Part shown: one piece after another, positions 28,509-36,452 of the stretch
Numbering within the stretch: the first letter of the stretch is position 1
Layout of the letters: each line of letters opens with the position of its first letter
DNA from: an uncultured Bilophila sp.
Lineage (GTDB): Bacteria > Desulfobacterota > Desulfovibrionia > Desulfovibrionales > Desulfovibrionaceae
DNA: 64,000 nucleotides
NCBI GenBank assembly: GCA_902373525.1
Contig: CABKMN010000006.1
Location: forward strand, 1 to 64,000
Direction of reading: 5' to 3'
Notes under the pieces: generated by a model
Seen by the model: the letters and a program-made list of their open reading frames with translations, nothing else
The model's database searches: none
Told to the model about the DNA's origin: nothing
Translations under genes and position numbers: made by a program

Positions 28509-28711
28509 ACTCTTCTCCTTCCGCGGACGGCCCGCTCGCCGCGTCCCGCCCGGTTGCGCCGCCCGCGTTCCGCAGGGGCCTGTTCCGTTTCCCATCGCGC
28601 CGCGGCATCGGCGCACGTCCGTTGGTTTCGGATGTTCCGTCCGGCGCGCCTTCCGGGGCAGGACGCATCCGCACGCCCCGTGAAGCCGCCCTTGACGTCT
28701 TATTGGACAGG

Positions 28712-28722
28712 TGGTCTTACCA
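28712..28722. promoter_or_regulatory. FadR/GntR-type operator (TGGT-N3-ACCA)
   Basis: TGGTCTTACCA is an exact TGGT-N3-ACCA palindrome, the core recognised by FadR-subfamily GntR proteins. It lies between divergent allE and the GntR gene, just downstream of the -10 of a strong minus-strand promoter candidate, so a bound repressor would block allE transcription. Confidence 0.65.
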
Positions 28723-28728
28723 AAAACA

Positions 28729-28757
28729 GCAATAGCCTCCTGTACAAAATCTGTCAA
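28729..28757 (-). promoter_or_regulatory. Sigma-70 type promoter candidate for allE operon
   Basis: On the minus strand, TTGACA (28757-28752) and TATTGC (28734-28729) are separated by exactly 17 bases. Transcription would begin near 28722, right over the operator-like site, leaving a leader of about 210 bases before allE. Confidence 0.6.
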
Positions 28758-28995
28758 TCGTCTTTTGGGATTTTTTTGCTTTTCACACCTATCCTATTTT
28801 TCTTCAACAAGTTTTCATCAAGATGACCTGCCCGTCCCGCTTCGGGAAAACTGGACTCTTGCCGTTTGTTCCGATAGGGTGAAAGGCACCATCCCGCTCC
28901 GCCGCCCCTCCGGCGGGCCGGAACAAGGCTTTTCCCGGCGGCACCAATCCGCCGTACCTCATCATCAACCTGTTGGACCAAAAAGAGAGGGGGAT

Positions 28996-29697
28996 ATGTT
29001 CGATAAAGTCGTCAAGAGCACCGTTCCGGGGCAGGTCATTGAGCAGATCAAGGAGCTGCTGATCAAGGGAGAACTGAAACGCGGAGATCGCCTCCCGCCC
29101 GAGCGGCAGCTTGCGGACATGCTCGGCGTAAGCCGTCCCTCCCTCCGCGAGGCCCTACGCGCGCTGGAATACGCCGGCATGCTGGAAACCCGCGTGGGCG
29201 AAGGCATCTTCGTGGCCGACGGGGACAGCATCATGGTGAACAACATCCAGATGCTGCACCTCATCAAACAGTACGCCCTCGAAGAGATGATCGAGGTTCG
29301 CAAGGTCCTCGAAACGGCCAGCGTGCGCTTCGCGGTGATCCGGGCGCGCGACGAAGACCTCGCCGCGCTCAGGGAACTCCTCGAACAGTCGCGCGGCCAG
29401 ATCGCCAACAAGGCGGCCTTCATCAAGGCCGACTACGCATTCCATCAGGCCATCGCCGTGGCGTCGGGGAACAGCATCCTCGTCACCATGCTCCAGACCA
29501 TGCGGACGATGATGAGCGACTTCAACTCCCAGCTCCTCACCTCGCAGGAGGGCCGCCAGCAGGTCTACGCGCACCACGAAAAGATCGTCGAAGCCATTCT
29601 CGGCCGCGATGAAAAGGCCGCCCGGGACGCCATGCTCCTGCACCTCGAAAACGTCGTGCAGACCATGAAGAAAGCCTCCCCCGGCAAAGGCAAGTAA
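28996..29697 (+). CDS. GntR family regulator, FadR subfamily
   Basis: This 233-residue protein has an N-terminal winged helix (KRGDRLPPERQLADMLGV followed by SRPSLREALRALEYAG) and an all-helical FCD effector domain. The FCD metal ligands Asp, His and His are suggested by DYAFHQAI and by histidines further on. FCD regulators bind small organic acids. It is divergent from allE, and its own gene lies downstream of the TGGT-N3-ACCA site, so it is the natural controller of this cluster, probably a repressor released by a pathway intermediate. The ATG at 28996 is preceded by GAGAGGGGG. Confidence 0.88.
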   Translation: MFDKVVKSTVPGQVIEQIKELLIKGELKRGDRLPPERQLADMLGVSRPSLREALRALEYAGMLETRVGEGIFVADGDSIMVNNIQMLHLIKQYALEEMIEVRKVLETASVRFAVIRARDEDLAALRELLEQSRGQIANKAAFIKADYAFHQAIAVASGNSILVTMLQTMRTMMSDFNSQLLTSQEGRQQVYAHHEKIVEAILGRDEKAARDAMLLHLENVVQTMKKASPGKGK

Positions 29698-29745
29698 CCC
29701 GCGCGGGGCGTCGTCGCGGCGTCCCGCTCCCACAAGGATACCGTC

Positions 29746-30723
29746 ATGGACAAAAAAGTGCTCATTCTGACCACGGGCGGCACCATCGCCATGAAGCTCG
29801 ATCCCGAGCTCGGGGTCATCCCCGCCGTCAGCGGCGAGGACCTCGTGGATTCCGTTCCCGGACTGCGCGACGTCTCCCCCGTCGAGGTGCGGGAGTTCTC
29901 CAACGTGCCGAGCCCCCACATGACGCCCCGGCTCATGTTCGAGCTCGGCGGCATCATTGAGGAAGCCCTGCGGCACGACGACGTGCTCGGCGCGGTGGTC
30001 ACGCACGGCACGGACACGCTGGAGGAAACCGCCTATCTGCTCGATCTCCTGCACGCGGGCGACAAGCCGGTCTGCGTGACCGGGGCCATGCGTTCGGGCA
30101 CGGACGTGAGCTACGACGGCACGGTCAACCTGCTGGACGCCGTGCGGGTCGCCGCCGCGCCCGAAGCCCGCGGCAAGGGCGTCCTCGTGGTGCTGAACGA
30201 CGAAATCCACGCCGCACGGGAAGTGACCAAGACCCACTCCGCGAGCGTCAAGACGTTCGAGTCGCCCTTCTGGGGGCCGCTCGGCTATGTGGACGCCGAC
30301 CGCATCGTTTTCCGGCGCGAGCCGCTCGGCAGGCAGTCGCTCCGCCCCGCCGATCTTGTCGAGGACGTGCATCTCGTGAAGCTCGCGAGCGGTTCGGATT
30401 CCCTCCTCATCGACTTTCTGGCCGACCGCGGAGTACGGGGCCTGATCATCGAGGCGTTCGGGCGCGGCAACGTCCCGCCTACGGCGGCCCCCGGCATCCG
30501 CCGGGCCATCGCCAAGGGCATCCCCGTGGTCATCACCACCCGGACGCACACCGGGCGCGTGCTCGACGTATACGGCTACGACGGCGGGGCCAAGACCCTC
30601 AAGGAAGCCGGGGCCATCCTCGGCGGCGAAACCAGCGCCATCAAGGCCCGCCTCAAGCTCATGCTCGCGCTCGGGCTCACTTCCGAGAAGGACGCGTTGA
30701 AAAAGATTTTTGAGGAAGCATAG
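29746..30723 (+). CDS. Asparaginase family amidohydrolase
   Basis: This 325-residue enzyme of the L-asparaginase type I/II family carries TTGGTIAMK with the nucleophilic threonine at the N-terminus, and THGTDTLEETA with the second threonine and aspartate of the catalytic set. TGAMRSGTDVSYDGT is also conserved. No signal peptide is seen, so it is cytoplasmic. It is 48 bases downstream of the GntR gene and may share its transcript. It could simply be an asparaginase, or it could act on another amide made by the ureide pathway. Confidence 0.88.
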   Translation: MDKKVLILTTGGTIAMKLDPELGVIPAVSGEDLVDSVPGLRDVSPVEVREFSNVPSPHMTPRLMFELGGIIEEALRHDDVLGAVVTHGTDTLEETAYLLDLLHAGDKPVCVTGAMRSGTDVSYDGTVNLLDAVRVAAAPEARGKGVLVVLNDEIHAAREVTKTHSASVKTFESPFWGPLGYVDADRIVFRREPLGRQSLRPADLVEDVHLVKLASGSDSLLIDFLADRGVRGLIIEAFGRGNVPPTAAPGIRRAIAKGIPVVITTRTHTGRVLDVYGYDGGAKTLKEAGAILGGETSAIKARLKLMLALGLTSEKDALKKIFEEA

Positions 30724-30735
30724 CGGGGAGGGAAG

Positions 30736-30791
30736 ATTGGGGAGGGGAAGGGGAACCTTTCTTCAGAAAGGTTCCCCTTCCCCTCCCCAAT
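30736..30791. terminator. Long palindromic bidirectional terminator
   Basis: Perfect 27-base arms (30736-30762 and 30765-30791) enclose a 2-base loop, followed by TTTC on the plus strand, with an A-rich start serving the other strand. It lies between the convergent asparaginase and phenylacetate-CoA ligase genes. It shares the GGGGAACCTTTCT core with the palindrome at 11732. Confidence 0.85.
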
Positions 30792-30804
30792 TTTCATTTC
30801 ACTC

Positions 30805-32106
30805 TTACAATACGCGCTTGTCCACGACGCGGACGGCCTTGCCTTCCGAGCGGGGGATGGAGTGGGGCTCGACGAGGCGCACCTTGGTGGTGACGCCGAG
30901 GAACTCCTTGATGCCCTTCTGAATCTGCTTTTCGCGCTGCTGGAGGTCCTTGATGGCGTCGGAGAACATGGCGCCGTCCAGCTCGACCTGCACCTCCACG
31001 TTGTCGAGGTTGTTCTCGCGGGTGAGGATGAGCTGGTAGTGCGGGGAAACGCCCTGCACTTCGAGGAGCAGGCTTTCGATCTGCGAGGGGAACACGTTCA
31101 CGCCGCGGATGATCAGCATGTCGTCGCTGCGGCCCGTAATGCGGTTCATGCGGACATGGGTGCGCCCGCAGGAGCAGGGCGTGTAGTTCAGCGAGGTGAT
31201 GTCGCGGGTGCGGTAGCGGACCAGCGGAATGCCCTGCTTGGTCAACGTGGTGATGACCAGTTCGCCGGTGCTGCCTTCGGGGAGCACTTCGCCGGTGACG
31301 GGGTCGATGATTTCGGGGAGGAAGTGGTCTTCCCAGAGGTGCATCCCGTGCTGTTCCTTGGCGCAGGACTGCGCCACGCCGGGACCCATGATTTCGGACA
31401 GGCCGTAGATGTTGGTCGCGGTGATGCCGAGCTTGTCCTCGATGTCGTGGCGCATTTCCTCGGTCCACGGTTCGGCGCCGAACACGCCGAGGCGCAGGGG
31501 AAGTTCCTTGATGTTGATTCCGGCTTCGAGGCCCGCGTCGTAGAGGTGCAGGGCGTAGGACGGCGTACAGCAGAGCACGGTCGCGCCGAAGTCGCGCATG
31601 AGCTGCACCTGACGCTTGGTCGAGCCGCCGGACATGGGGATGACCGTGGCGCCGAGGCGTTCCGCGCCGTAATGCGCGCCGAGGCCGCCGGTGAACAGGC
31701 CGTACCCGTAGGCCACGTGCACGAGGTCGCTCGCCGTGGCTCCGGCGGCGGCGAGGGCACGGGCGGCGCATTCGGCCCAGACTTCGATGTCGCGTTTGGT
31801 GTACCCGACCACGGTGGCCTTGCCGGTGGTTCCGCTGGAGGCGTGGATGCGCTCGATCATTTCCATGGGGACCGCGAACAGGCCGTACGGATAATTGTTC
31901 CGCATGTCCTGCTTCACGGTGAAGGGAAGGTACTTCAGATCGTCGAGCGTCTGGATGTCGGCGGGCTTGATGCCCTTTTCGTCGAAGCTGCGGCGGTAGA
32001 AGGGCACGTTGGCGTAGACGCGGCGGCACAGGTCCTGCAAGCGGGTCAACTGTATCTTGCGGATATCTTCCCGGGGCATCGTTTCCTTATCTATGTTGAA
32101 AATCAT
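30805..32106 (-). CDS. paaK: Phenylacetate-CoA ligase family enzyme
   Basis: This 433-residue AMP-forming acyl-CoA ligase has the ATP loop SSGTTGKAT, YGLSEIMGPG in the adenylation site, and the C-terminal hinge GRSDDMLIIRGVNVFPSQIE typical of PaaK. Many anaerobes use these enzymes to activate phenylacetate or indoleacetate derived from aromatic amino acids by 2-oxoacid oxidoreductases. No such oxidoreductase gene is adjacent. The ATG at 32106 starts MIFNIDKETMPRE and is preceded by GGAGG about 7 bases upstream. A longer in-frame reading lacks similarity. Confidence 0.88.
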   Translation of the reverse strand: MIFNIDKETMPREDIRKIQLTRLQDLCRRVYANVPFYRRSFDEKGIKPADIQTLDDLKYLPFTVKQDMRNNYPYGLFAVPMEMIERIHASSGTTGKATVVGYTKRDIEVWAECAARALAAAGATASDLVHVAYGYGLFTGGLGAHYGAERLGATVIPMSGGSTKRQVQLMRDFGATVLCCTPSYALHLYDAGLEAGINIKELPLRLGVFGAEPWTEEMRHDIEDKLGITATNIYGLSEIMGPGVAQSCAKEQHGMHLWEDHFLPEIIDPVTGEVLPEGSTGELVITTLTKQGIPLVRYRTRDITSLNYTPCSCGRTHVRMNRITGRSDDMLIIRGVNVFPSQIESLLLEVQGVSPHYQLILTRENNLDNVEVQVELDGAMFSDAIKDLQQREKQIQKGIKEFLGVTTKVRLVEPHSIPRSEGKAVRVVDKRVL

Positions 32107-32337
32107 ACAGTCCTCCAAACGGAATGCGTAAAGTCGAGACAGACGAGGATTGCCCCATTTGTTCGGAGCGGTCAAGGCCGGAAAAGAGGATTTCGCCCTG
32201 CGGGCGGCGCTTTCCGGGAGCTTCCCCCCCCTTGCCTCCGGGAGTGCGCCGATTCCCCCTTGCGGGCGGTGGTTTCCGGGGATTTCCGGCGGTGGGCGTT
32301 CGTTGCGATCAACCCGAAAATGGAGTATGTGTCGGCG

Positions 32338-32820
32338 ATGGAACAGAACAACTCTACTTCTCAGGCGTCTCAGGCAGCTCCCGCTCACTCCCCCGCCCCG
32401 AAGGCTCAGCCGATCCGCAAGTTCTCCACCGCGTCAGCCGCCGAAAAGACGGCTGTTCTTGTGCAGTGGCTTGAAGAGAGCAAGGCGCGCGATCTCGTGG
32501 CCCTCGACGTGGCGGGCAAGAGCCCGTGCATGGACGTGGTCGTCGTGGTTACGGCCTCCTCCCTGCGCCACGCCAAGAGCCTCGCCGACGGGCTCATGGA
32601 GCAGTGCACCAAGAACAACTACGAATTCCTGCGTATGGAAGGCTATCAGACCGGGCAGTGGATTCTGTCCGACCTGAACGACGTCGTCGTGCACATTTTC
32701 CAGCAGGACATGCGCGAACTTTTCCGCATCGAATCGCTCTGGAAGGACGCCCCCGTGCTGTACGGCGAAACGTCCGCTCCGGCGCGCCATGAAGAACCCG
32801 TTTCCGGGGACGAAGACTAG
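32338..32820 (+). CDS. rsfS: Ribosomal silencing factor RsfS
   Basis: This 160-residue protein has an unusual low-complexity Ser/Ala/Pro-rich N-terminus (about 35 residues) and then the RsfS/Iojap domain (LVQWLEESKARDLVALDV, YQTGQWILSDLNDVVVHIF). RsfS binds ribosomal protein L14 and blocks subunit joining in starvation. The ATG at 32338 is chosen because GGAG lies upstream. An in-frame ATG at 32320 is possible. It is followed 25 bases later by gpmI. Confidence 0.88.
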   Translation: MEQNNSTSQASQAAPAHSPAPKAQPIRKFSTASAAEKTAVLVQWLEESKARDLVALDVAGKSPCMDVVVVVTASSLRHAKSLADGLMEQCTKNNYEFLRMEGYQTGQWILSDLNDVVVHIFQQDMRELFRIESLWKDAPVLYGETSAPARHEEPVSGDED

Positions 32821-32845
32821 CCCCCTTTTGCAAGGAAGTTGCCCC

Positions 32846-34432
32846 ATGTCCCTTACCCCGACCCTGCTGCTCATTCTTGATGGTTACGGACTGGCTCCCG
32901 CCGGTCCGGGAAACGCCGCCAGCCTCGCGCGCACGCCGAACATCGACCGGCTCGTCTCTCTGCCGGGCGCGACCCGCATCGACGCCTCCGGGCGCGCGGT
33001 GGGCCTGCCCGCCGGGTATATGGGCAACTCCGAGGTGGGGCATCTCAACATCGGGGCCGGGCGCATCGTCTATCAGGACATGACCCGCATCGACGTGGCG
33101 ATGGAAACCGGCGAACTGGCCGCCAATCCGGCCCTGCTCGGTCTGATCGGGGACGTGAAGAAGGCGGGAGGCCGTCTGCACTTCGCGGGCCTGCTGTCCG
33201 ACGGCGGCGTGCACAGCCACATCAACCACCTCGGCGCGCTGCTGGACATCGCGGCGTCCCACGGCGTGGGCGTGCGGGTGCATGCGTTCATGGACGGGCG
33301 CGACACCAGCCCGACCAGCGGCGCGGGCTACCTCGCGCGGCTCCGCGACATGATGGCGCGGACGCGGGAGGCGCATCCCGGCGTTTCCGTGGAGCAGTCC
33401 TCTCTTGTGGGACGCTTCTACGCGATGGACCGCGACAAGCGCTGGGAGCGGGTCAAGGTGGCGTGGGACCTGATGGTCCACGGCGAGGGCGCGCGTTCCG
33501 CCGATCCCGTGGCGACGGCGGAGGCGCTGTACGCCGCCGGGGAAACGGACGAATTCCTCAAGCCGCAGTTGTTCGGCGAACCGGACGACGTGTGCGTCCG
33601 TGACGGCGACGGCATCTTTTTCTTCAATTTCCGCGCCGACCGGGGCCGCGAACTGGTGAGCGCCTTTCATTTTCCGGATTTCGACGGGTTTGACCGCGGG
33701 CGGGTCCCGGCGTTGTCGGGCCTCGTGTCCATGACCTCCTACGACAGTTCGCTGCGCGTTCCGGTGGCTTTCCCCAAGGAGAATCTGGTGCGGACGCTCG
33801 GCGAGGTCGTCGCGGACGCGGGCCTGCATCAGCTCCGCATCGCCGAAACCGAGAAGTACGCGCACGTCACCTACTTTTTCAGCGGAGGCCGGGAAGAGCC
33901 TTTCCCGCTTGAGGATCGCGTGCTCGTCGATTCGCCCAAGGACGTGGCGACCTACGACCTCAAGCCGCAGATGAGCGTGCTTGAAGTGACGGATCGTTTT
34001 CTTGAGACGTGGGCGGCGGGGCCGGACAAGGACGGCGTGCCGTATACGCTGGCGGTCTGCAATCTGGCGAACCCCGATATGGTCGGGCACACCGGCGTCA
34101 TCGAGGCGGCGGTCAAGGCGCTGGAGTATGTGGACGGCTGTGTGGGGCGTCTGGTCGAGGCCGTGCTGGCTTCGGGCGGACGGGTCCTCATGACGGCGGA
34201 CCACGGCAACGTCGAGGAAATGCTCGACAAGGACGGCCATCCGCAGACGGCGCACACCTGCAATCAGGTTCCGCTGGTCGTGGTGGAGCGGGGCGCGGAC
34301 GGAGACAGGGCCGTGCCTTTGCGTTCCGGCGGCAAGCTCGGAGACATCGCGCCCACGCTGCTGCATCTGTGGGGGCTGGCCCAGCCCGACGTCATGACCG
34401 GCGAGAGCCTCGTCGAAACGGTGAGGGGGTGA
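32846..34432 (+). CDS. gpmI: 2,3-bisphosphoglycerate-independent phosphoglycerate mutase
   Basis: This 528-residue glycolytic enzyme interconverts 3- and 2-phosphoglycerate with manganese. The alkaline-phosphatase-type metal motif LLILDGYG is at the N-terminus, and the nucleophilic serine is in MGNSEVGHLNIG. Other motifs are FMDGRDTSP, FNFRADRGRE and a C-terminal TADHGNVE followed by QTAHTCNQVP. It is co-transcribed with rsfS and a small zinc-ribbon gene that starts 2 bases after its stop. Confidence 0.95.
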   Translation: MSLTPTLLLILDGYGLAPAGPGNAASLARTPNIDRLVSLPGATRIDASGRAVGLPAGYMGNSEVGHLNIGAGRIVYQDMTRIDVAMETGELAANPALLGLIGDVKKAGGRLHFAGLLSDGGVHSHINHLGALLDIAASHGVGVRVHAFMDGRDTSPTSGAGYLARLRDMMARTREAHPGVSVEQSSLVGRFYAMDRDKRWERVKVAWDLMVHGEGARSADPVATAEALYAAGETDEFLKPQLFGEPDDVCVRDGDGIFFFNFRADRGRELVSAFHFPDFDGFDRGRVPALSGLVSMTSYDSSLRVPVAFPKENLVRTLGEVVADAGLHQLRIAETEKYAHVTYFFSGGREEPFPLEDRVLVDSPKDVATYDLKPQMSVLEVTDRFLETWAAGPDKDGVPYTLAVCNLANPDMVGHTGVIEAAVKALEYVDGCVGRLVEAVLASGGRVLMTADHGNVEEMLDKDGHPQTAHTCNQVPLVVVERGADGDRAVPLRSGGKLGDIAPTLLHLWGLAQPDVMTGESLVETVRG

Positions 34433-34434
34433 GG

Positions 34435-34677
34435 ATGAACGCTTCCAGCCGTCCCGCGCAACCCGTTCCGCCGGAGAGCATGGAGTTGGTGTTCTGGTAC
34501 CGCTGTCCCGGATGCGGACGCCGGAATCCGTTGATCGCGCCGACGCAGCCCGCCATGACCCGTTGCGAATCGTGCGGGGAGACGTTCCCCGTCATGCCCA
34601 TTGATGAACGTACCGTGCATTACGTCAAAATCATGCTCGCCAACGGCCACGCCGCCGTGGACCCCGATTTCGCCTGA
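34435..34677 (+). CDS. 80-residue zinc-ribbon protein
   Basis: This small protein contains two knuckles, CPGCGRR and CESCGE, spaced 20 residues apart, forming a four-cysteine zinc ribbon. The rest is short and polar, ending HAAVDPDFA. It starts 2 bases after the gpmI stop, overlapping the same ribosome site (GTGAGGATG), so it is translationally coupled to gpmI. No function recognised. Confidence 0.75.
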   Translation: MNASSRPAQPVPPESMELVFWYRCPGCGRRNPLIAPTQPAMTRCESCGETFPVMPIDERTVHYVKIMLANGHAAVDPDFA

Positions 34678-34878
34678 TCTCAGGTGAGGGTGAAGGCCGG
34701 GGGAGGGAAGAGGACGTTGCTGAACAGGGGGGAAGCTCCCTTGGTTCCCGTTTTTTTCCCTTGGCCTTCGCCCTCTTGAGATGCTCGTCAGGGGGCTGTC
34801 TTTTCGTTTTTCCCATTGATTCTGCCGCGCTGGTGGCGGTTGCTTTCAGGCAATCTCGCGTTGCCTGTTTTGGTGTTT

Positions 34879-35040
34879 GGCACTGTCATAGGATGTGGTT
34901 GTTTCATCTCCACAGCCCGGTGAAACGACGACCTTTTTCTCCAGTTCTCCCCTTGGCGGAATCCATGTTTGGGGCGTTTTATTGGTTATTCCTTTGGCCT
35001 TTCAAGGAATAAAGCATCAACCGTTTTCTATGACACAGCC
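34879..35040. mobile_element. Possible MITE or IS remnant bounded by inverted repeats
   Basis: GGCACTGTCATAG at 34879 and the complement of GGCTGTGTCATAG at 35028-35040 agree in 11 of 13 positions and face each other across 162 bases. The GGC-start and TGTCATAG end resemble terminal repeats of DDE-type insertion sequences. No transposase is encoded inside and no clear target duplication is visible. Confidence 0.4.
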
Positions 35041-35124
35041 TTGTGTTTTGCCGGGAAAACACAAGGGCGTCTGGGGATACGTCCCCAAGAGGGATTTCGG
35101 AACGCCTTGTTCCGGGACTTTTTT
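35041..35124 (+). ncRNA. Candidate structured RNA or leader ending in a terminator
   Basis: Three hairpins follow one another: a 9-base stem (35041-35049 with 35056-35064), a perfect TGGGGA/TCCCCA stem (35072-35087), and CGGAAC/GTTCCG (35098-35114). GGAC and a run of six T come next. Only the last is a standard terminator. The function of the rest is unknown. Confidence 0.4.
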
Positions 35125-35296
35125 GTTGCGATTGGGGGAAACGGCTGGAATCTTTTGCATCTTTCCCCGGCCTTCATTTCCTTAACGTCTGTGGTGCGGG
35201 CTGATCGGGGGGCTTTGCGGAGAACGAGGGAGCTCCCTCCGTCTTCTTTCCGTCCCCTTCAATCCCCGCCTTCATCTTTCATGCAAAGGAATGGTT

Positions 35297-36175
35297 ATGA
35301 AGACGTTTTTTCAGGCCGCACGGGAGAACCTGTTCGGGCATGTGTCGTTTGTACAACGGCGGACGCCGGGCATGCTGATCCGGGACGTGGGCGGCGCGCT
35401 GCTCGTGGACGCCGGGCTGGCGTCGGATACCTTCAACAAGGTCCTTTGGGGGTGTGACGGGAACGGCCCGTGCGCCGCGGACCCGGACGATGGGGCGCTG
35501 CTGGCCGCAAAGGACTGGTTCGCGGGGAAACGGCCCCGCAATCTGCTGACGCTGCCGGGGACGCCGATGCCTCCGGCGACCGACCGGCCCTTTACGGTAT
35601 GGGCCGCCGCCGAGGACGAGCGCGCGCTGCGCCGCCTGCAACCGGCGTTCGAGCGGGAGGGGTTCCGCATTGCGGAGAAGGAAACCGGCATGGCTCTGCC
35701 GCTGGACCGCTGGACGCCGTCCGCCCCCGTGCCGGAGGGCCTGCGGATCGAACCCGTCGGGAACGCCTCGGGGCTCGCCGCTTTCGCCGAAGTGATGGCC
35801 GCCAATTGGACACCGCCGGACGAGGCTGTGAAAAGGTTCTACAAGTTGGCGGAAAGCGTGCTTTTACGGGGTATTGTGCCTATGCGCCTGTTCGTCGCCT
35901 TTGCCGGAGACGTGCCCGTGGCCAGCGGGGAGCTGTTTTTGAGCGGAGGCGGCAACATTGCGGGATTGCACATGATCTCAACTCGTGAGGCTTTTCGCAG
36001 GCGCGGCGTCGGCGGAGCCGTGACGGAGGCGCTTTTGCGGGCCGGACAGGCGGCGGGCGCGTCGTTGGCGGTGTTGCAGGCTTCGGAGGAGGGCGAGCCC
36101 GTGTACAGGCGGATCGGCTTCGAACCGTGCGGGCTGTTCGCGGAATACGCCGCCGGGGAGGAAATCCTTTTTTGA
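35297..36175 (+). CDS. GNAT family N-acetyltransferase
   Basis: This 292-residue protein has a C-terminal GNAT domain: GELFLSGGGNIAGLHMISTR forms the central strands, and RRRGVGGAVTEALLR supplies the R/Q-x2-G-x-G/A acetyl-CoA loop, followed by YRRIGFEPCG. The N-terminal half (about 1-140) is less conserved and may hold substrate specificity. The ATG at 35297 has AAGGA 6 bases upstream. The substrate is unknown. Confidence 0.8.
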   Translation: MKTFFQAARENLFGHVSFVQRRTPGMLIRDVGGALLVDAGLASDTFNKVLWGCDGNGPCAADPDDGALLAAKDWFAGKRPRNLLTLPGTPMPPATDRPFTVWAAAEDERALRRLQPAFEREGFRIAEKETGMALPLDRWTPSAPVPEGLRIEPVGNASGLAAFAEVMAANWTPPDEAVKRFYKLAESVLLRGIVPMRLFVAFAGDVPVASGELFLSGGGNIAGLHMISTREAFRRRGVGGAVTEALLRAGQAAGASLAVLQASEEGEPVYRRIGFEPCGLFAEYAAGEEILF

Positions 36176-36309
36176 GGGATTGTTGCCGTCCACACGGAAA
36201 CCGTTGGAATTCATTGAACGCTCAAGCAGGTGCGAAGCCCGGATATTCGTCTCTTTTTTCACGAAGATGGCTATGTTGGCGTTTTCAATGGGGAGTCCGA
36301 AGAGGCTTT

Positions 36310-36333
36310 GCCCCCTTGACGGGGCCTTTTTTT
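36310..36333 (+). terminator. Terminator or attenuator upstream of hmcA
   Basis: A GCCCC/GGGGC stem (36310-36314 with 36321-36325) is followed by CTTTTTTT. It lies 135 bases after the GNAT gene and 120 bases before hmcA, so it ends the GNAT transcript or acts in the hmc leader. Confidence 0.55.
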
Positions 36334-36452
36334 CACGATACCAGCTTGGGAAGCTAGGCACCTGTCTGAGAGCGTATGGCATCATACTGCAATCAGACCG
36401 GTTTTGTTGTCAGGGGAATTGTTTCTTTTTCTATTTGCAAAGGACTGCCACC

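Larger units (their letters stand above)
34678..35296. other. 619-base intergenic region, AT-richer, with inverted repeats and hairpins
   Basis: No convincing protein gene lies between the zinc-ribbon and GNAT genes. The stretch is poorer in G+C than its surroundings. It contains a pair of 13-base imperfect inverted repeats (34879 and 35028) and a chain of hairpins ending in a T-run (35041-35124), listed separately. Confidence 0.55.

Noticed and set aside
36375..36391. Sigma-54-like TGGCA...TGCA before hmcA
   Set aside because: The GG and GC elements are separated by 9 rather than 10 bases, and no enhancer-binding regulator is nearby.
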